Positions 52,821 to 63,524 of a stretch of DNA of 64,000 nucleotides are shown one piece after another. Below the pieces are notes generated by a model. It saw nothing but the letters and a program-made list of their open reading frames with translations. It made no database searches and was not told where the DNA came from. The position numbers and the translations under genes are program-made. The first letter of the stretch is position 1, and each line of letters opens with the position of its first letter. The DNA is taken from the NCBI GenBank assembly GCA_026395405.1, contig JAPLYU010000001.1, forward strand, positions 62,001-126,000, given 5' to 3'. The DNA is from Candidatus Saccharimonadota bacterium. Its GTDB lineage: Bacteria; Patescibacteriota; Saccharimonadia; Saccharimonadales; Saccharimonadaceae.

Positions 52821-53084
52821 TTAAATGTTGACGAAAAGCATTACTTCGTTGTCGCGGACAGTGACAATACCATTGCTGACATTGAAAACTATCGGTTCGG
52901 ATGAAGTTTCAATAATAATTTCACCGGGGCTGAGGATAGAAAAAAAGTCAGCGTGTGCAGGCAGAATATCGAATTTTCCGACTCTATTAGTCGCTGTTAC
53001 GGCCTCGGCGTCACCTTCGTAATATACATTGAAAGGGGCGCGGGCGATGACCTTCAGTTTTTCATTAGTTTGCGGTAGTGCCAT
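52821..53084 (-). CDS. F1 epsilon-like subunit, N-terminal domain only
   Basis: 87 residues, compared with 130-140 in usual AtpC. The beta-sandwich half is recognisable (LKVIARAPFNVYYEGDAEAVTATNRVGKFDILPAHADFF, ILSPGEIII and NGIVTVRDNEVMLFV). The C-terminal helical hairpin, which inhibits ATP hydrolysis in many enzymes, is missing. It starts two bases after beta on the same strand and is the last gene of the operon. It should still link gamma to the membrane rotor but cannot act as a brake. Confidence 0.85.
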   Translation of the reverse strand: MALPQTNEKLKVIARAPFNVYYEGDAEAVTATNRVGKFDILPAHADFFSILSPGEIIIETSSEPIVFNVSNGIVTVRDNEVMLFVNI

Positions 53085-53086
53085 GA

Positions 53087-55288
<2,202 letters not shown>

Positions 55289-55302
<14 letters not shown>

Positions 55303-56791
55303 CTTTTTTCTCCTTCGTCTTACCTTCGGGATTTTCTGCGGGTTCAGGTTTTTCTTCCTTTGGTTTTTCGACCTCTATCTTTTTAGAGAATTTTTTAAGC
55401 AATTCAGCCTCGATTGTATCGAAATCCTTTTCTTCTTTGACTTTTTGGCCGACTTGCTTGACCTCTTTTTTCAGTCCTGGTACATCTATGGAATCTCCAC
55501 CATCACTTAAAAGCACAGTTTCTAGCATTAATTGTTGTTCGGTCAAAGTATGCCGCTCCTCAGGCGGTTGCGAAAGAACTTCGTAAATTGATTTTCCAAT
55601 ATTCAAGTCAGTTGTTGTTTCTTTGGATAATTGTGTACTAAAGTGTGAAAATTCCTCAGCCTGGTGATAACTAGCTAATTTTTTAAACAGCGTAGCCGAT
55701 AACTTTTTCTGGCGGACAGTTTGGGCCTGGCTACCCACGCGCGAGACTGACAAACCGGCATTGACCGCTGGCCGGATACCTTGGCGGAAAACTTTCAAAT
55801 CAAAGATGATTTGCCCATCGGTAATCGACATAATATTGGTCGAAAGATAGGCTGTAATATCGTCATTTGGCGTCAAAACCACCGGTAGGGAGGTCAAAGT
55901 TTTGCCGTTTGATAATAATTTTCCAGCTCGTTCCAATAAACTGGAGTGAGCGTAAAACATGTCGCCTGGATACGAATCGCGCCCAGGGTCAACTTCCTGC
56001 AATAGTGATAGTTGCCGATAAGCTTCGGCGTGGCTGGTCAAATCGTCGTAAATCACAATTACATCTTCGCCCTGGTTCCATAAATATTCTGCCATAGCGC
56101 AGGCGGCATAGGGCGCCAGGTAAGATTGCGATAAAGAATCAAATATGTCGGCCAAAACCACGATTGTATTTTCCATGGCGCCAGATGTCTGCAATTCGTT
56201 CAATAAATGTTCAATATCAACCTTACGTTTGCCAATCAGGACGTAAACCACAATCCGGTTACTGCCTTGTTGGTTGGCACTCAGTTGACCCAGAAAAGTA
56301 CTTTTACCTGATTTGCTGTCACCCAGCATTGCGATACGCTGGCCTAATACGATTGGGAAAAAGCTGTCGACTGCCGTCACGCCACTAGCTAGCTGTGTAT
56401 CCAGCATGCTACGGTCCATAATGCCAGGAGCTGGATTGAATATGCCAGACATAGCCGTGGCCCTAATAGCGCTACCACCGTCCAACGGTATTCCCATTGG
56501 CGAAACAACGCGACCGACTAAATCTTTTCCGACGGGCACGCTTAACATGTCTTTTTCTACTACAGCCAAAGTACCGATTGCCAATTTTTCCGAATCAATA
56601 TTGAATAAAATTACTCTATCGCCATAGGCTTCACGAACTATACCGTGCTGGCCGTCGGCAAATAGAATTTCGGCACCCAGACAAACACCCTCCAGACCCT
56701 TAACCTCTACTATAAAACTGTTGACAGCAACAACCTCGCCGGTCAGGTTGTCGGCTTCAACTAGTTTTTGAAAGGTCGGGTTGTCAAACAC
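55289..56791 (-). CDS. F1 alpha-like subunit, divergent
   Basis: 500 residues when started at GTG 56791, which follows AGAGGT and gives FDNPTFQKLVEADNLTGEVV, the normal start of alpha. Longer frames would run into delta. P-loop GDSKSGKS at 157-164 (usual GDRQTGKT), VGRVVSPMGIPLDGG, and the arginine-finger region SVSRVGSQAQTVRQKK are present. A charged Lys/Glu/Pro tail (about 455-500) is unusual. Overlaps delta by eight bases. Catalytic-interface arginine is retained, so the hexamer is probably functional. Confidence 0.9.
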
Positions 56792-57269
56792 GGCGTAATA
56801 CCTCTGGGAAGATTCTGCGGTTTTCCAGTATTTTCCGCTTGAATGACCAGTCAAAGACATGGCTGCCGTATTGCACGACCATTCCACCCAACAGACTAGT
56901 ATTGAACCTAAAAGAAACCAAAATATCTGGTGCAATGTTGGCTCGGCACCAATTGACTAATGCAGTTTTCAAACTACTGGTGGGTAAAGCTGCCAAAGTA
57001 ATTGTTATCGTTGGGGAATTGGACACGTATTGCTCTAATGTTTTAATCAGTAAATCCAGACTTTCGGCGCTGATTTGCTGATTGGCTTTCCAGTCGCGTA
57101 ACAGTTCAAGCGTAGCCGCTGATAATGTAGGCGATGGCGAGCTGACTTTGGCATTGACCTTCGTTTTCACTGATTCATGCGCGTACCAATTGGCATATTC
57201 ATGGACTTCCATTATCAAGGACTTTAAGTCCTGCGATGAAGCTACGCTGCCGGGCAGGCGAAGGCTCAC
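56784..57269 (-). CDS. F1 delta-like subunit (OSCP)
   Basis: 161 residues. The C-terminal signature is clear: FRFNTSLLGGMVVQYGSHVFDWSFKRKI corresponds to VDPSLIGGIRIRIGDKVIDGSV of delta. The N-terminal helical domain is divergent. It should bind the top of the alpha/beta hexamer and the b stalk. Overlaps b by four bases (ATGA). Confidence 0.85.
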   Translation of the reverse strand: MSLRLPGSVASSQDLKSLIMEVHEYANWYAHESVKTKVNAKVSSPSPTLSAATLELLRDWKANQQISAESLDLLIKTLEQYVSNSPTITITLAALPTSSLKTALVNWCRANIAPDILVSFRFNTSLLGGMVVQYGSHVFDWSFKRKILENRRIFPEVLRRV

Positions 57270-57907
57270 TGCGCTATTCCTTTTAAGAGTTCTTCTTTGT
57301 GTTCTTCCAGCATTGCTGTCAGGTAAGCAGTCTGGGTTCCTAGGTCAATATTATGGCCCAGCGTCTCAACCAGGAACGATGCTACGGCGTCAGCCAATTT
57401 TGCATTAGCCAGATTTATCAGAACTTGCTTTTCAGCTGTAACTTCCGCATTCATTGCGGCTTCCAGTTCAGCCCGGCGAGCATCAATTCTAGCCTTAAGG
57501 TCTGCTTGATGCGCATTAATATCCTTTTGGGCATCCTCGATGTTGGCTTCAGTTTGTTTACGCAGTTGTTCTAGGTCTACGCGATATCGCTTCATCTCTT
57601 CACCGACAATTTCTGAACCAAGCTTGCCAAGCCGGCTGTCCAGTTTTGCCGCTGTAGTTTTTAAATCATATTCTAACTCTGCAGCCGAATGGTTGATAAT
57701 AGTCTGGAATTTCACTTCGGACGCCTCCAGCAAATGCTCTTTCACTTCAGCTGGCAGGCGTACTGGCGGCTGGGTGTTTTTATGTGGTTTGTCTTCATCT
57801 TCACGAGGTTTGAAATGGGCATAGGCATGACGAACTGCCGTAGCCGACACCACTCCGATAAGGAAGAATGTCACCAGTAATGTTATTTGTAGAAAGCTTG
57901 CGTACAT
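57266..57907 (-). CDS. F-type b-like stator subunit
   Basis: 213 residues, longer than usual AtpF (about 160). One N-terminal membrane helix (about 5-27), then a long, highly charged coiled coil (about 60-195; KARIDARRAELEAAMNAEVT and similar). No conserved Arg in the membrane part was seen. It starts four bases after the c-like gene, and the AAGGATG ribosome site is formed by the last codons of that gene. Confidence 0.82.
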   Translation of the reverse strand: MYASFLQITLLVTFFLIGVVSATAVRHAYAHFKPREDEDKPHKNTQPPVRLPAEVKEHLLEASEVKFQTIINHSAAELEYDLKTTAAKLDSRLGKLGSEIVGEEMKRYRVDLEQLRKQTEANIEDAQKDINAHQADLKARIDARRAELEAAMNAEVTAEKQVLINLANAKLADAVASFLVETLGHNIDLGTQTAYLTAMLEEHKEELLKGIAQ

Positions 57908-57911
57908 TTTA

Positions 57912-58769
57912 TTACATCCTTGTTAACACTAAATAGATTGATATCATGCCAACGGCCAGTATTGCCATAACAAGGGCGGAAAGTTGTATTAAATCTCTGT
58001 AAATTGCCGATTGAGACATTGGATTTCGACCAACTGATATGATGCTGCTGCGGACCATTGCAAAAACAATACTGACGACAACGATGATGGTGATAATAAA
58101 TATCGCAACACTAATGACAATTGGCAAAGTACTAACCGTTTTCCCGGCCAGAGTATTTGCTACATTCTGTATAGCGGCGGGCACAATAGTTTTATCGGGT
58201 TCTTTGAAAAAATATGACACGGCGACCTGCAACGGTATTTGCCCGATAAATACTGTCTTTTTCTTGCCGTCTTTATCGGTGTAGGGTTGTTTGCTGCCGT
58301 TTCTGGTATCCAAGGCACTTTGAGCGATACCGATAACTCGGACGTTTTGATTTGCCTTCATGCCAACACCGTCAATTGGCGAAGCCGTTATTTGATCGCC
58401 ATTAGAAATCGAGCCGTTTATATCTGATACTAACACCTGCAGCACGCCATTCGTTGCCACCTCGGCGGTATTCTTTTGGCCGCTTGTTACGGACATTATT
58501 GAATTACCCGGGTTAACGACCACACCAAGTAAGTTTTCTACATTACCATTGTTAGCCGCTATGACTTCGTCATTAGTATTATTTTTAAGGCTTACGATTG
58601 AACCGATTGTCAGTTCACCTGCAGTTGTATAACTCTGCGAAAATTGTTGGGTTGCATGGACAACTACGGGTATTAATAATGCAAAAATTACGATGCTAAA
58701 AAGAGACAAGATATGCTCAAAGCCGAAATGTCTGATGCGACTCACTTTTATTAGGCCCCTTACCTTCAT
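57912..58769 (-). CDS. Membrane protein in place of subunit c: extracellular domain plus c-like hairpin lacking the carboxylate
   Basis: 285 residues when started at ATG 58769. Membrane/signal helix (about 17-38), an extracellular beta-rich domain (41-212; GSIVSLKN, LLGVVVNPG, GDQITASPIDGVGMKA), helix 214-238, a polar loop with SSIISVGRNPMSQSAIYRD (GRNP at 247-250), helix 258-281. The last 75 residues match the subunit c plan: the polar RNP loop faces the cytoplasm and both ends face out. Where c has Glu/Asp in helix two (ALAEAIA-type), this protein has ALVMAILAV (V267-M268). No other a or c gene is next to the operon. The F1 operon starts here, with an extended -10 upstream. Confidence 0.75.
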   Translation of the reverse strand: MKVRGLIKVSRIRHFGFEHILSLFSIVIFALLIPVVVHATQQFSQSYTTAGELTIGSIVSLKNNTNDEVIAANNGNVENLLGVVVNPGNSIMSVTSGQKNTAEVATNGVLQVLVSDINGSISNGDQITASPIDGVGMKANQNVRVIGIAQSALDTRNGSKQPYTDKDGKKKTVFIGQIPLQVAVSYFFKEPDKTIVPAAIQNVANTLAGKTVSTLPIVISVAIFIITIIVVVSIVFAMVRSSIISVGRNPMSQSAIYRDLIQLSALVMAILAVGMISIYLVLTRM

Positions 58770-58795
58770 ATATCCAGATATGCTCCTTAGCCTCA

Positions 58796-58804
58796 AGTAT
58801 AGCA
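58796..58804 (-). promoter_or_regulatory. Extended -10 promoter of the F1-like operon
   Basis: On the minus strand TGC-TATACT (58804-58796) lies about 27 bases before ATG 58769, leaving a short leader with an AAGGAG sequence. The LtaS-like gene upstream ends at 58851, so the seven F1-like genes appear to be an independent unit. Confidence 0.5.
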
Positions 58805-58850
58805 AATAAACATAAGCGTAGCGAGACAATCAATACTAGATATATGAAAA

Positions 58851-60653
58851 CTATTTTGGCAAATTTTGAAACTGGTTATAACGGATGATTGTTGCTGATT
58901 GATTTTTTTCTTTCACCAACATCGCGTTGCAGTCGCTTGATGTCGGGAAAACTACCATTTGATCAGAGCAAACCTTTAGGGAATTTTTTCCTTCAGCGAA
59001 CAGACTTTGACCAAACATCAATTGATTGGTTTTAATACCCAACAAATCCAAGATGGTCGGCATTATATCGATATGTGAACCTTGGTTCGAATATGTCTTG
59101 CCAGAAGTCTGACCCGGCAATTTGATTACTAGTGGCACTTCTTTTTCGGATACCGATTCGGGGTCGTAATTGATAGTCCCAGCTGAAAATGCCGGTAGTA
59201 CCGGAGTGTGGTCACCATAAACAATTATTAATGAATCATCGTATAAACCTTCAGCCTTTAATTTTGTAAAGAAATTACCTAACTCGCTGTCGGTGTAGTT
59301 AATGTCGTCCAGATAACCTCCAACTTGATCAGGATATTTGCTGGCGTCAACACCCAATTTATCAGTTTGATCATTTGTAGAAAATGGGACGTGGGAAGAC
59401 AGTGTTATAGCATAGCTGAAACTCGGTTTTGGTTGGTCTTTTATGTATTCGGCCGTTTTTGACAGGAAAGTACCATCGTTTAGACCCATGTTTATATCAA
59501 AACCCTTCGGGTAATTATCAGCAGCATAGAATTTTTGATATCCCAGTGATTTTAGAGCAACATTGCGGTTCCAAAAATTACGGTTAAAACCGTGGTAGGC
59601 GTACGCCGAGTAGCCGTTACCGATTAGTGTTTTAGGTAGGCTGTTGAAGTTATCATGTCCAAATCGGACAAAGACCGCCGCATCGTCGAGTGGAAAATAC
59701 GAGGAGTTTGCCACAAAGTCCGTGTCGCTGGTGTGACCAGCTGCAAGCACGAATCTTTCATTTGGAAAGAACTGGGAGGTTTTTGCTAATCTGTTTAGAT
59801 TCGGAGTAATTTCTTTGCCGTCGATTGTCTGGTTAATTACAAATCCACCCAGTGATTCGACCTGTATCATAATAACGTTTTTCCCCTTGGCTGTACCAGT
59901 TAGCGAATTTGTGGTCTGTTTTGGTGTATTATTTTTAACCCAATCGGCCAAAGCCTTTTTCTGTTCCGATGACAACCTAGTGGTCTCTTCTTGAACAAAT
60001 CTGGAAACATCAATAATATGAGCTCCTAAAACACCATAATAATTTGCGGTCGAAGTGGTGTCATAAGCCCTGTCCACTATTTGAGTAAAATAATTAATTC
60101 CACCAATGCTTATGAAAATTCCACAGAAACTAATTAAAATTAAAACAACAAAAGTCCAAACGGTTTTTATATTTGTTTTTTTAACATGGTACTTGGTTTT
60201 TAATCGGACAAATAATTTGTCAATTTTTTTATGGAATATTAAAACGACGATAACGTCTACAAAATACAAGATTAGCCACCACTGGAGTAGGGCTATAATA
60301 GCTGGACCGATAGACTCTGTTTGGCCCAAAGAACTAATCAGCCCTGCGGTTGGAAGTGCTGAAAAATAAGAATAATAAACAGTATCAACAACCAAAAGAA
60401 TTGAAAAGAGAAGGGATACCGTAATAGCTGTTTTGTTTTTATGTCTTTTTACAAAAAAAATGGGCAAAAATATCACGGCTGGAAGTAGAAAAATAAACAA
60501 TAGTTCGGATACAGACCACCTGTCTTTATGCAAAACAGAGGAGCTAAAGAAAAACTGTTTATATCCGGCGGCTAGGGCCAAAAATATAACAATATACTGG
60601 TCACTGATAAATGACAAGGTCTGTCGCCAGACCTTTTTGTGGGATTGACTCAT
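58851..60653 (-). CDS. LtaS-like membrane phosphoglycerol transferase (sulfatase fold)
   Basis: 600 residues. Five membrane helices (about 18-205), then an extracellular sulfatase-type domain. Metal and catalytic residues: E266 (IQVESLGG), T308 nucleophile in AAGHTSDTDF (counterpart of GQGKTSDSE in LtaS), D481 and H482 (YGDHTP). The family builds polyglycerolphosphate on lipid or modifies glycans with phosphoglycerol. It suggests a teichoic-acid-like surface polymer or scavenging from host lipids. Same strand as, and upstream of, the F1-like operon. Confidence 0.9.
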   Translation of the reverse strand: MSQSHKKVWRQTLSFISDQYIVIFLALAAGYKQFFFSSSVLHKDRWSVSELLFIFLLPAVIFLPIFFVKRHKNKTAITVSLLFSILLVVDTVYYSYFSALPTAGLISSLGQTESIGPAIIALLQWWLILYFVDVIVVLIFHKKIDKLFVRLKTKYHVKKTNIKTVWTFVVLILISFCGIFISIGGINYFTQIVDRAYDTTSTANYYGVLGAHIIDVSRFVQEETTRLSSEQKKALADWVKNNTPKQTTNSLTGTAKGKNVIMIQVESLGGFVINQTIDGKEITPNLNRLAKTSQFFPNERFVLAAGHTSDTDFVANSSYFPLDDAAVFVRFGHDNFNSLPKTLIGNGYSAYAYHGFNRNFWNRNVALKSLGYQKFYAADNYPKGFDINMGLNDGTFLSKTAEYIKDQPKPSFSYAITLSSHVPFSTNDQTDKLGVDASKYPDQVGGYLDDINYTDSELGNFFTKLKAEGLYDDSLIIVYGDHTPVLPAFSAGTINYDPESVSEKEVPLVIKLPGQTSGKTYSNQGSHIDIMPTILDLLGIKTNQLMFGQSLFAEGKNSLKVCSDQMVVFPTSSDCNAMLVKEKNQSATIIRYNQFQNLPK

Positions 60654-60735
60654 GGATTTCTATTTTATCATTTTTATACAATTGAGACACCTAGGATTAT
60701 AATTAGAATTACATTATAAAAAAGGAGGAATAAAT

Positions 60736-61182
60736 ATGAGTTTAATAGATAAAGTATCGACATATTCCGATGAATTGAGGGCAGATTTGTCTGACAAAAA
60801 AGGCGTATACAAAGTAGAGTTATTAATTGCTGAAAGAAAAGCCTTCCTATCGAAAAAGAAGTTACGATATATCGCAAAATTTAGGATTAATGATGACGCC
60901 AAAGAACTAAAATTTACTGAAATGCTGGCTGAATCCGGGTCCGGACTTTCCAGCAGCAGCGGTGATTTTGACGGCGGAATGTCAACCGGCTTCGGTTTTA
61001 AAACCGAATCATATAAAACCGGCGGTGGTGGGCGAGAAGGTTCAATCGAGGAACAATCAAAACTTTTTGGCAAAGATTACAGCTATAATTTTGACTACAA
61101 AGCGGTCCGTTCAAAATTTGAAGATTTGGCTAAAAGTGAAGGCTACAGTTTTAAATACCAAATCACCCCAATCGGGCTGTAA
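60736..61182 (+). CDS. Hypothetical protein
   Basis: 148 residues, soluble. First half mixed alpha/beta with KKKLRYIAKFRINDDAKELKF; the middle is Ser/Gly-rich (SGSGLSSSSGDFDGGMSTGF), and the end KAVRSKFEDLAKSEGYSFKY is helical. A near-perfect AAAGGAGG site precedes the ATG. No family recognised. It lies just upstream of the AbrB-like gene on the same strand. Confidence 0.68.
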   Translation: MSLIDKVSTYSDELRADLSDKKGVYKVELLIAERKAFLSKKKLRYIAKFRINDDAKELKFTEMLAESGSGLSSSSGDFDGGMSTGFGFKTESYKTGGGGREGSIEEQSKLFGKDYSYNFDYKAVRSKFEDLAKSEGYSFKYQITPIGL

Positions 61183-61188
61183 CAGTAG

Positions 61189-61230
61189 TTGACATACTTT
61201 TCATACTTGTATAAAATAGAAGTATGCACG
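61189..61230 (+). promoter_or_regulatory. Consensus leaderless promoter with CATACTT/AAGTATG repeats
   Basis: TTGACA (61189-61194), 17 bases, TAAAAT (61212-61217), six bases, ATG 61224. Two direct CATACTT words lie in the spacer (61193-61199 and 61202-61208) and an inverted AAGTATG spans the start codon (61220-61226). Binding of a dimer or tetramer here would block RNA polymerase. Confidence 0.65.
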
Positions 61231-61451
61231 AAAGAAAATTATTCGGAACAGCAACGGTTGGGACGAAAGGCCAAGTGGTCATTCCGGCGACGGCACGCGA
61301 AGAACTTGGTATTAACACCGGCGACAGGCTTTATGTTCTTGGTGCGCCTAAAAAAGGCTTCGTTATGCTGATGAAAGAAGACGAGCTGGATAAGTTCATC
61401 GAACACATGAATTTTCACATCGAAGAATTCAAGAATATAAAAAAATCCTAA
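61224..61451 (+). CDS. AbrB/SpoVT (MazE-fold) transcription regulator
   Basis: 75 residues. The swapped-hairpin domain covers residues 5-50: TATVGTKGQVVIPATAREELGINTGDRLYV contains the T-x-x-x-Q-x-x-I-P motif of the family, followed by a charged helical C-terminus. The mRNA is leaderless. Repeats across its promoter suggest autoregulation. The MFS exporter gene follows after 17 bases and is probably under the same control. Confidence 0.9.
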   Translation: MHERKLFGTATVGTKGQVVIPATAREELGINTGDRLYVLGAPKKGFVMLMKEDELDKFIEHMNFHIEEFKNIKKS

Positions 61452-61468
61452 TATAGGGGGCAATTTAC

Positions 61469-63157
61469 ATGCAGCACCACCTAGATTTACGCACTAAAGT
61501 AATAATTATGCTGTCAGTTATGGCTGGCCTATTTTTAGTTGCGCTTGATCAGACTATTTTTACAACCTCTTTAGGTAGAATTGTTGAAGAATTTAATGCA
61601 TTTTCAGCACTTTCCTGGGTGGTGACAGCTTATCTAATCACGTCAACGGTCAGTGTTCCTATCGCCGGTAAACTTTCGGATATGTACGGACGTCGTATAT
61701 TGCTTCTTACCGGTATTTCGATATTTGTCATTGGCTCGCTTTTTGGTGGAATGAGCGGATCTATGAATCAATTGATCCTTTGGCGGGCTATAGAGGGAAT
61801 AGGAGCCGGTATCATAACGGCCAATGCCTTTACTATCATCGGCGATTTATTCGCTCCTCGTGAACGAGGACGATGGCAGGGGATGATTGGTGCCGTGTTC
61901 GGAATTGCGACAGTCATAGGACCAATATTGGGCGGATATTTAACTGAGGCTCATACTATATTATGGTTGACCACGGGTTGGCGTTGGACTCTTTTCATCA
62001 ACATACCAATCGGTATTATCGCGTTTCTGGTAATTATGATATTTTGCCCAACCCTAAAACACGAGAAAAAGCCAAAAGTCGATTATGCCGGCGCAGCCTT
62101 TTTGGCAATTGCTTTATCGGTTTTAGTACTAGCTATTGATAATACCGAACAAATTTTTGCGGGGCTAATTAGCTCGACTGGCATTACACTTCTAGGCTTA
62201 CGCGTAATAATGTTTACTATCGTAGCAATTGCAGTCGCAATATTTATCGCCGTCGAAAGACGTGCCAAAGAGCCGATTCTGCCACTCCGCTTCTTTAAAA
62301 ATCGTAATTTCATATTGATTATCACTATAAGCTTGCTGTTTGGGGCGGCCTTTATTGGGACTATTTTGTACTTGACTCAATTTAATCAACAAGTTTTTGC
62401 AGCCAGCCCATCTCAATCCGGGCTGATGTTACTGCCTATGGTGGGCGGACTGGTATTATCCAGTATTGTTGGAGGTCAATTAATATCACGAACAGGTAAA
62501 TATAAAATGTTCATGCTGGCGGGCACAGCGCTTGCAACGGTTTCTATTATATTTTTGACAGCTCTAAAGCCGGAATCGGGCTATTTTTACGAATCAATAA
62601 TTATGGTGTTTTTGGGGATGGGGCTGGGGATAGTTCTGCCAGTTCTTAACCTAGCTGTTCAGAATGAATTTAAACAGTCAGAACTGGGCGTCGCTACCAG
62701 TTCGAGTCAGCTATTTCGCAATTTGGGGTCTACTATAGGTGTTGCAATGTTTGGGGCAATCCTGACCGCGGGTATTATTTCTGGATTGGGTGATACCAAT
62801 AAAATTCCATATATCAAAACACTTTCTCAGAATCCGGCCGCTTCTAAAATTGGTAGTTTTAGCGATTCAAACACGTTACTTACTATTAACACTCCCGATA
62901 TTAAACAAAAAATCAACAGTCAAGCAGACGTGGCTTTTACAAAACTTCCTTTACCAATCAAGACTATGGTAGCTCAGAAATTTAAAGCCCAACAAGACAA
63001 CTTTTCCTCGATTGTAACCCATGCGTTTAGTGACGGTATGCATAATATATTCGTTCTGTCAGCAGTTCTTATGGGTATTGCAACGATAGTGGTACTTGGA
63101 ATCAAAGAAAAGACTTTGGGCACTGGTAAACCGCAGGAAACCCCTGGTGAAATCTAG
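61469..63157 (+). CDS. MFS drug exporter, DHA2 (14-TM, EmrB/QacA) family
   Basis: 562 residues, 14 predicted membrane helices. Motif D1 LFLVALDQTIFTTSLGRIVEEF near 25-45, then SWVVTAYLIT, motif A GKLSDMYGRR, motif B RAIEGIGAGII, motif C GPILGGYL. Proton-driven export of drugs or amphiphiles. A large external loop occurs between the last two helices. Cotranscribed with the AbrB-like regulator. Confidence 0.93.
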   Translation: MQHHLDLRTKVIIMLSVMAGLFLVALDQTIFTTSLGRIVEEFNAFSALSWVVTAYLITSTVSVPIAGKLSDMYGRRILLLTGISIFVIGSLFGGMSGSMNQLILWRAIEGIGAGIITANAFTIIGDLFAPRERGRWQGMIGAVFGIATVIGPILGGYLTEAHTILWLTTGWRWTLFINIPIGIIAFLVIMIFCPTLKHEKKPKVDYAGAAFLAIALSVLVLAIDNTEQIFAGLISSTGITLLGLRVIMFTIVAIAVAIFIAVERRAKEPILPLRFFKNRNFILIITISLLFGAAFIGTILYLTQFNQQVFAASPSQSGLMLLPMVGGLVLSSIVGGQLISRTGKYKMFMLAGTALATVSIIFLTALKPESGYFYESIIMVFLGMGLGIVLPVLNLAVQNEFKQSELGVATSSSQLFRNLGSTIGVAMFGAILTAGIISGLGDTNKIPYIKTLSQNPAASKIGSFSDSNTLLTINTPDIKQKINSQADVAFTKLPLPIKTMVAQKFKAQQDNFSSIVTHAFSDGMHNIFVLSAVLMGIATIVVLGIKEKTLGTGKPQETPGEI

Positions 63158-63169
63158 GGTAAATGGTAC

Positions 63170-63198
63170 TTGTGTTTTACAAAATAGTATTCTATAAT
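63170..63198 (+). promoter_or_regulatory. Promoter upstream of the 30-codon ORF
   Basis: TTGTGT (63170-63175), 17 bases, TATAAT (63193-63198). A second possible promoter, TTGACT (63232-63237), 17 bases, TACGAT (63255-63260), lies further down. Both lead into the 30-codon ORF. Confidence 0.55.
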
Positions 63199-63339
63199 AA
63201 CCAGCACAAGCGTTTTTAATTAACGCCCGTCTTGACTTGACTAGCAAAAATTGATACGATAATTATCGTGTCTCGCACCAAAACTATATTTTAAAGGTCG
63301 AAGAGCGTGAGGCTGTACATAGTACAAGGAGTAAATCAC

Positions 63340-63432
63340 ATGCCAATAGCCATCGAGATTGTGCCTACAAGGCGCAAGAAGATAGCCGTGGATGTGGTGC
63401 CTGCCGAATGGCAACTGTATATCGCACAGTAA
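63340..63432 (+). CDS. Small ORF, 30 residues
   Basis: Starts at ATG 63340 with an AAGGAG site (63326-63331) at ideal spacing of eight bases and a small TGTAC/GTACA hairpin just before it; the stop is TAA 63430. The peptide begins MPIAIEIVPTRRKKIAVDVV and has no membrane helix; it alternates hydrophobic and basic residues. It lies in a 366-base interval between two larger genes, with two upstream promoters and a strong terminator. It could be a true small protein or a translated leader inside a longer regulatory RNA of about 310 nt. Confidence 0.5.
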   Translation: MPIAIEIVPTRRKKIAVDVVPAEWQLYIAQ

Positions 63433-63486
63433 GAGTCGTTTGACTCAACAAATCCATCCGCCTAAAAAGTGGATACAAAAAAATAG

Positions 63487-63515
63487 AAAACACCCCAAGG
63501 CACCGGGGTGTTTTT
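63487..63515. terminator. Bidirectional intrinsic terminator
   Basis: AAAACACCCC (63487-63496) and GGGGTGTTTT (63505-63514) form a 10-bp stem with an eight-base loop and T run. Serves the small ORF transcript and the convergent DsbA-like gene. Confidence 0.88.
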
Positions 63516-63524
63516 ACTTTTTGA

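Noticed and set aside
56792-56935. Longer N-terminus for the alpha-like subunit
   Set aside because: The extra 48 residues lie inside the delta gene and do not look like alpha; GTG 56791 has a ribosome site and gives the normal family start.
58770-58829. Upstream TTG start for the c-position membrane protein
   Set aside because: It would lie upstream of the extended -10 promoter at 58796-58804; the ATG at 58769 is more consistent.
63205-63515. Interval checked for tmRNA or RNase P RNA
   Set aside because: No CCA-ended acceptor-like ends, no tag-like peptide and no RNase P conserved core words were found.
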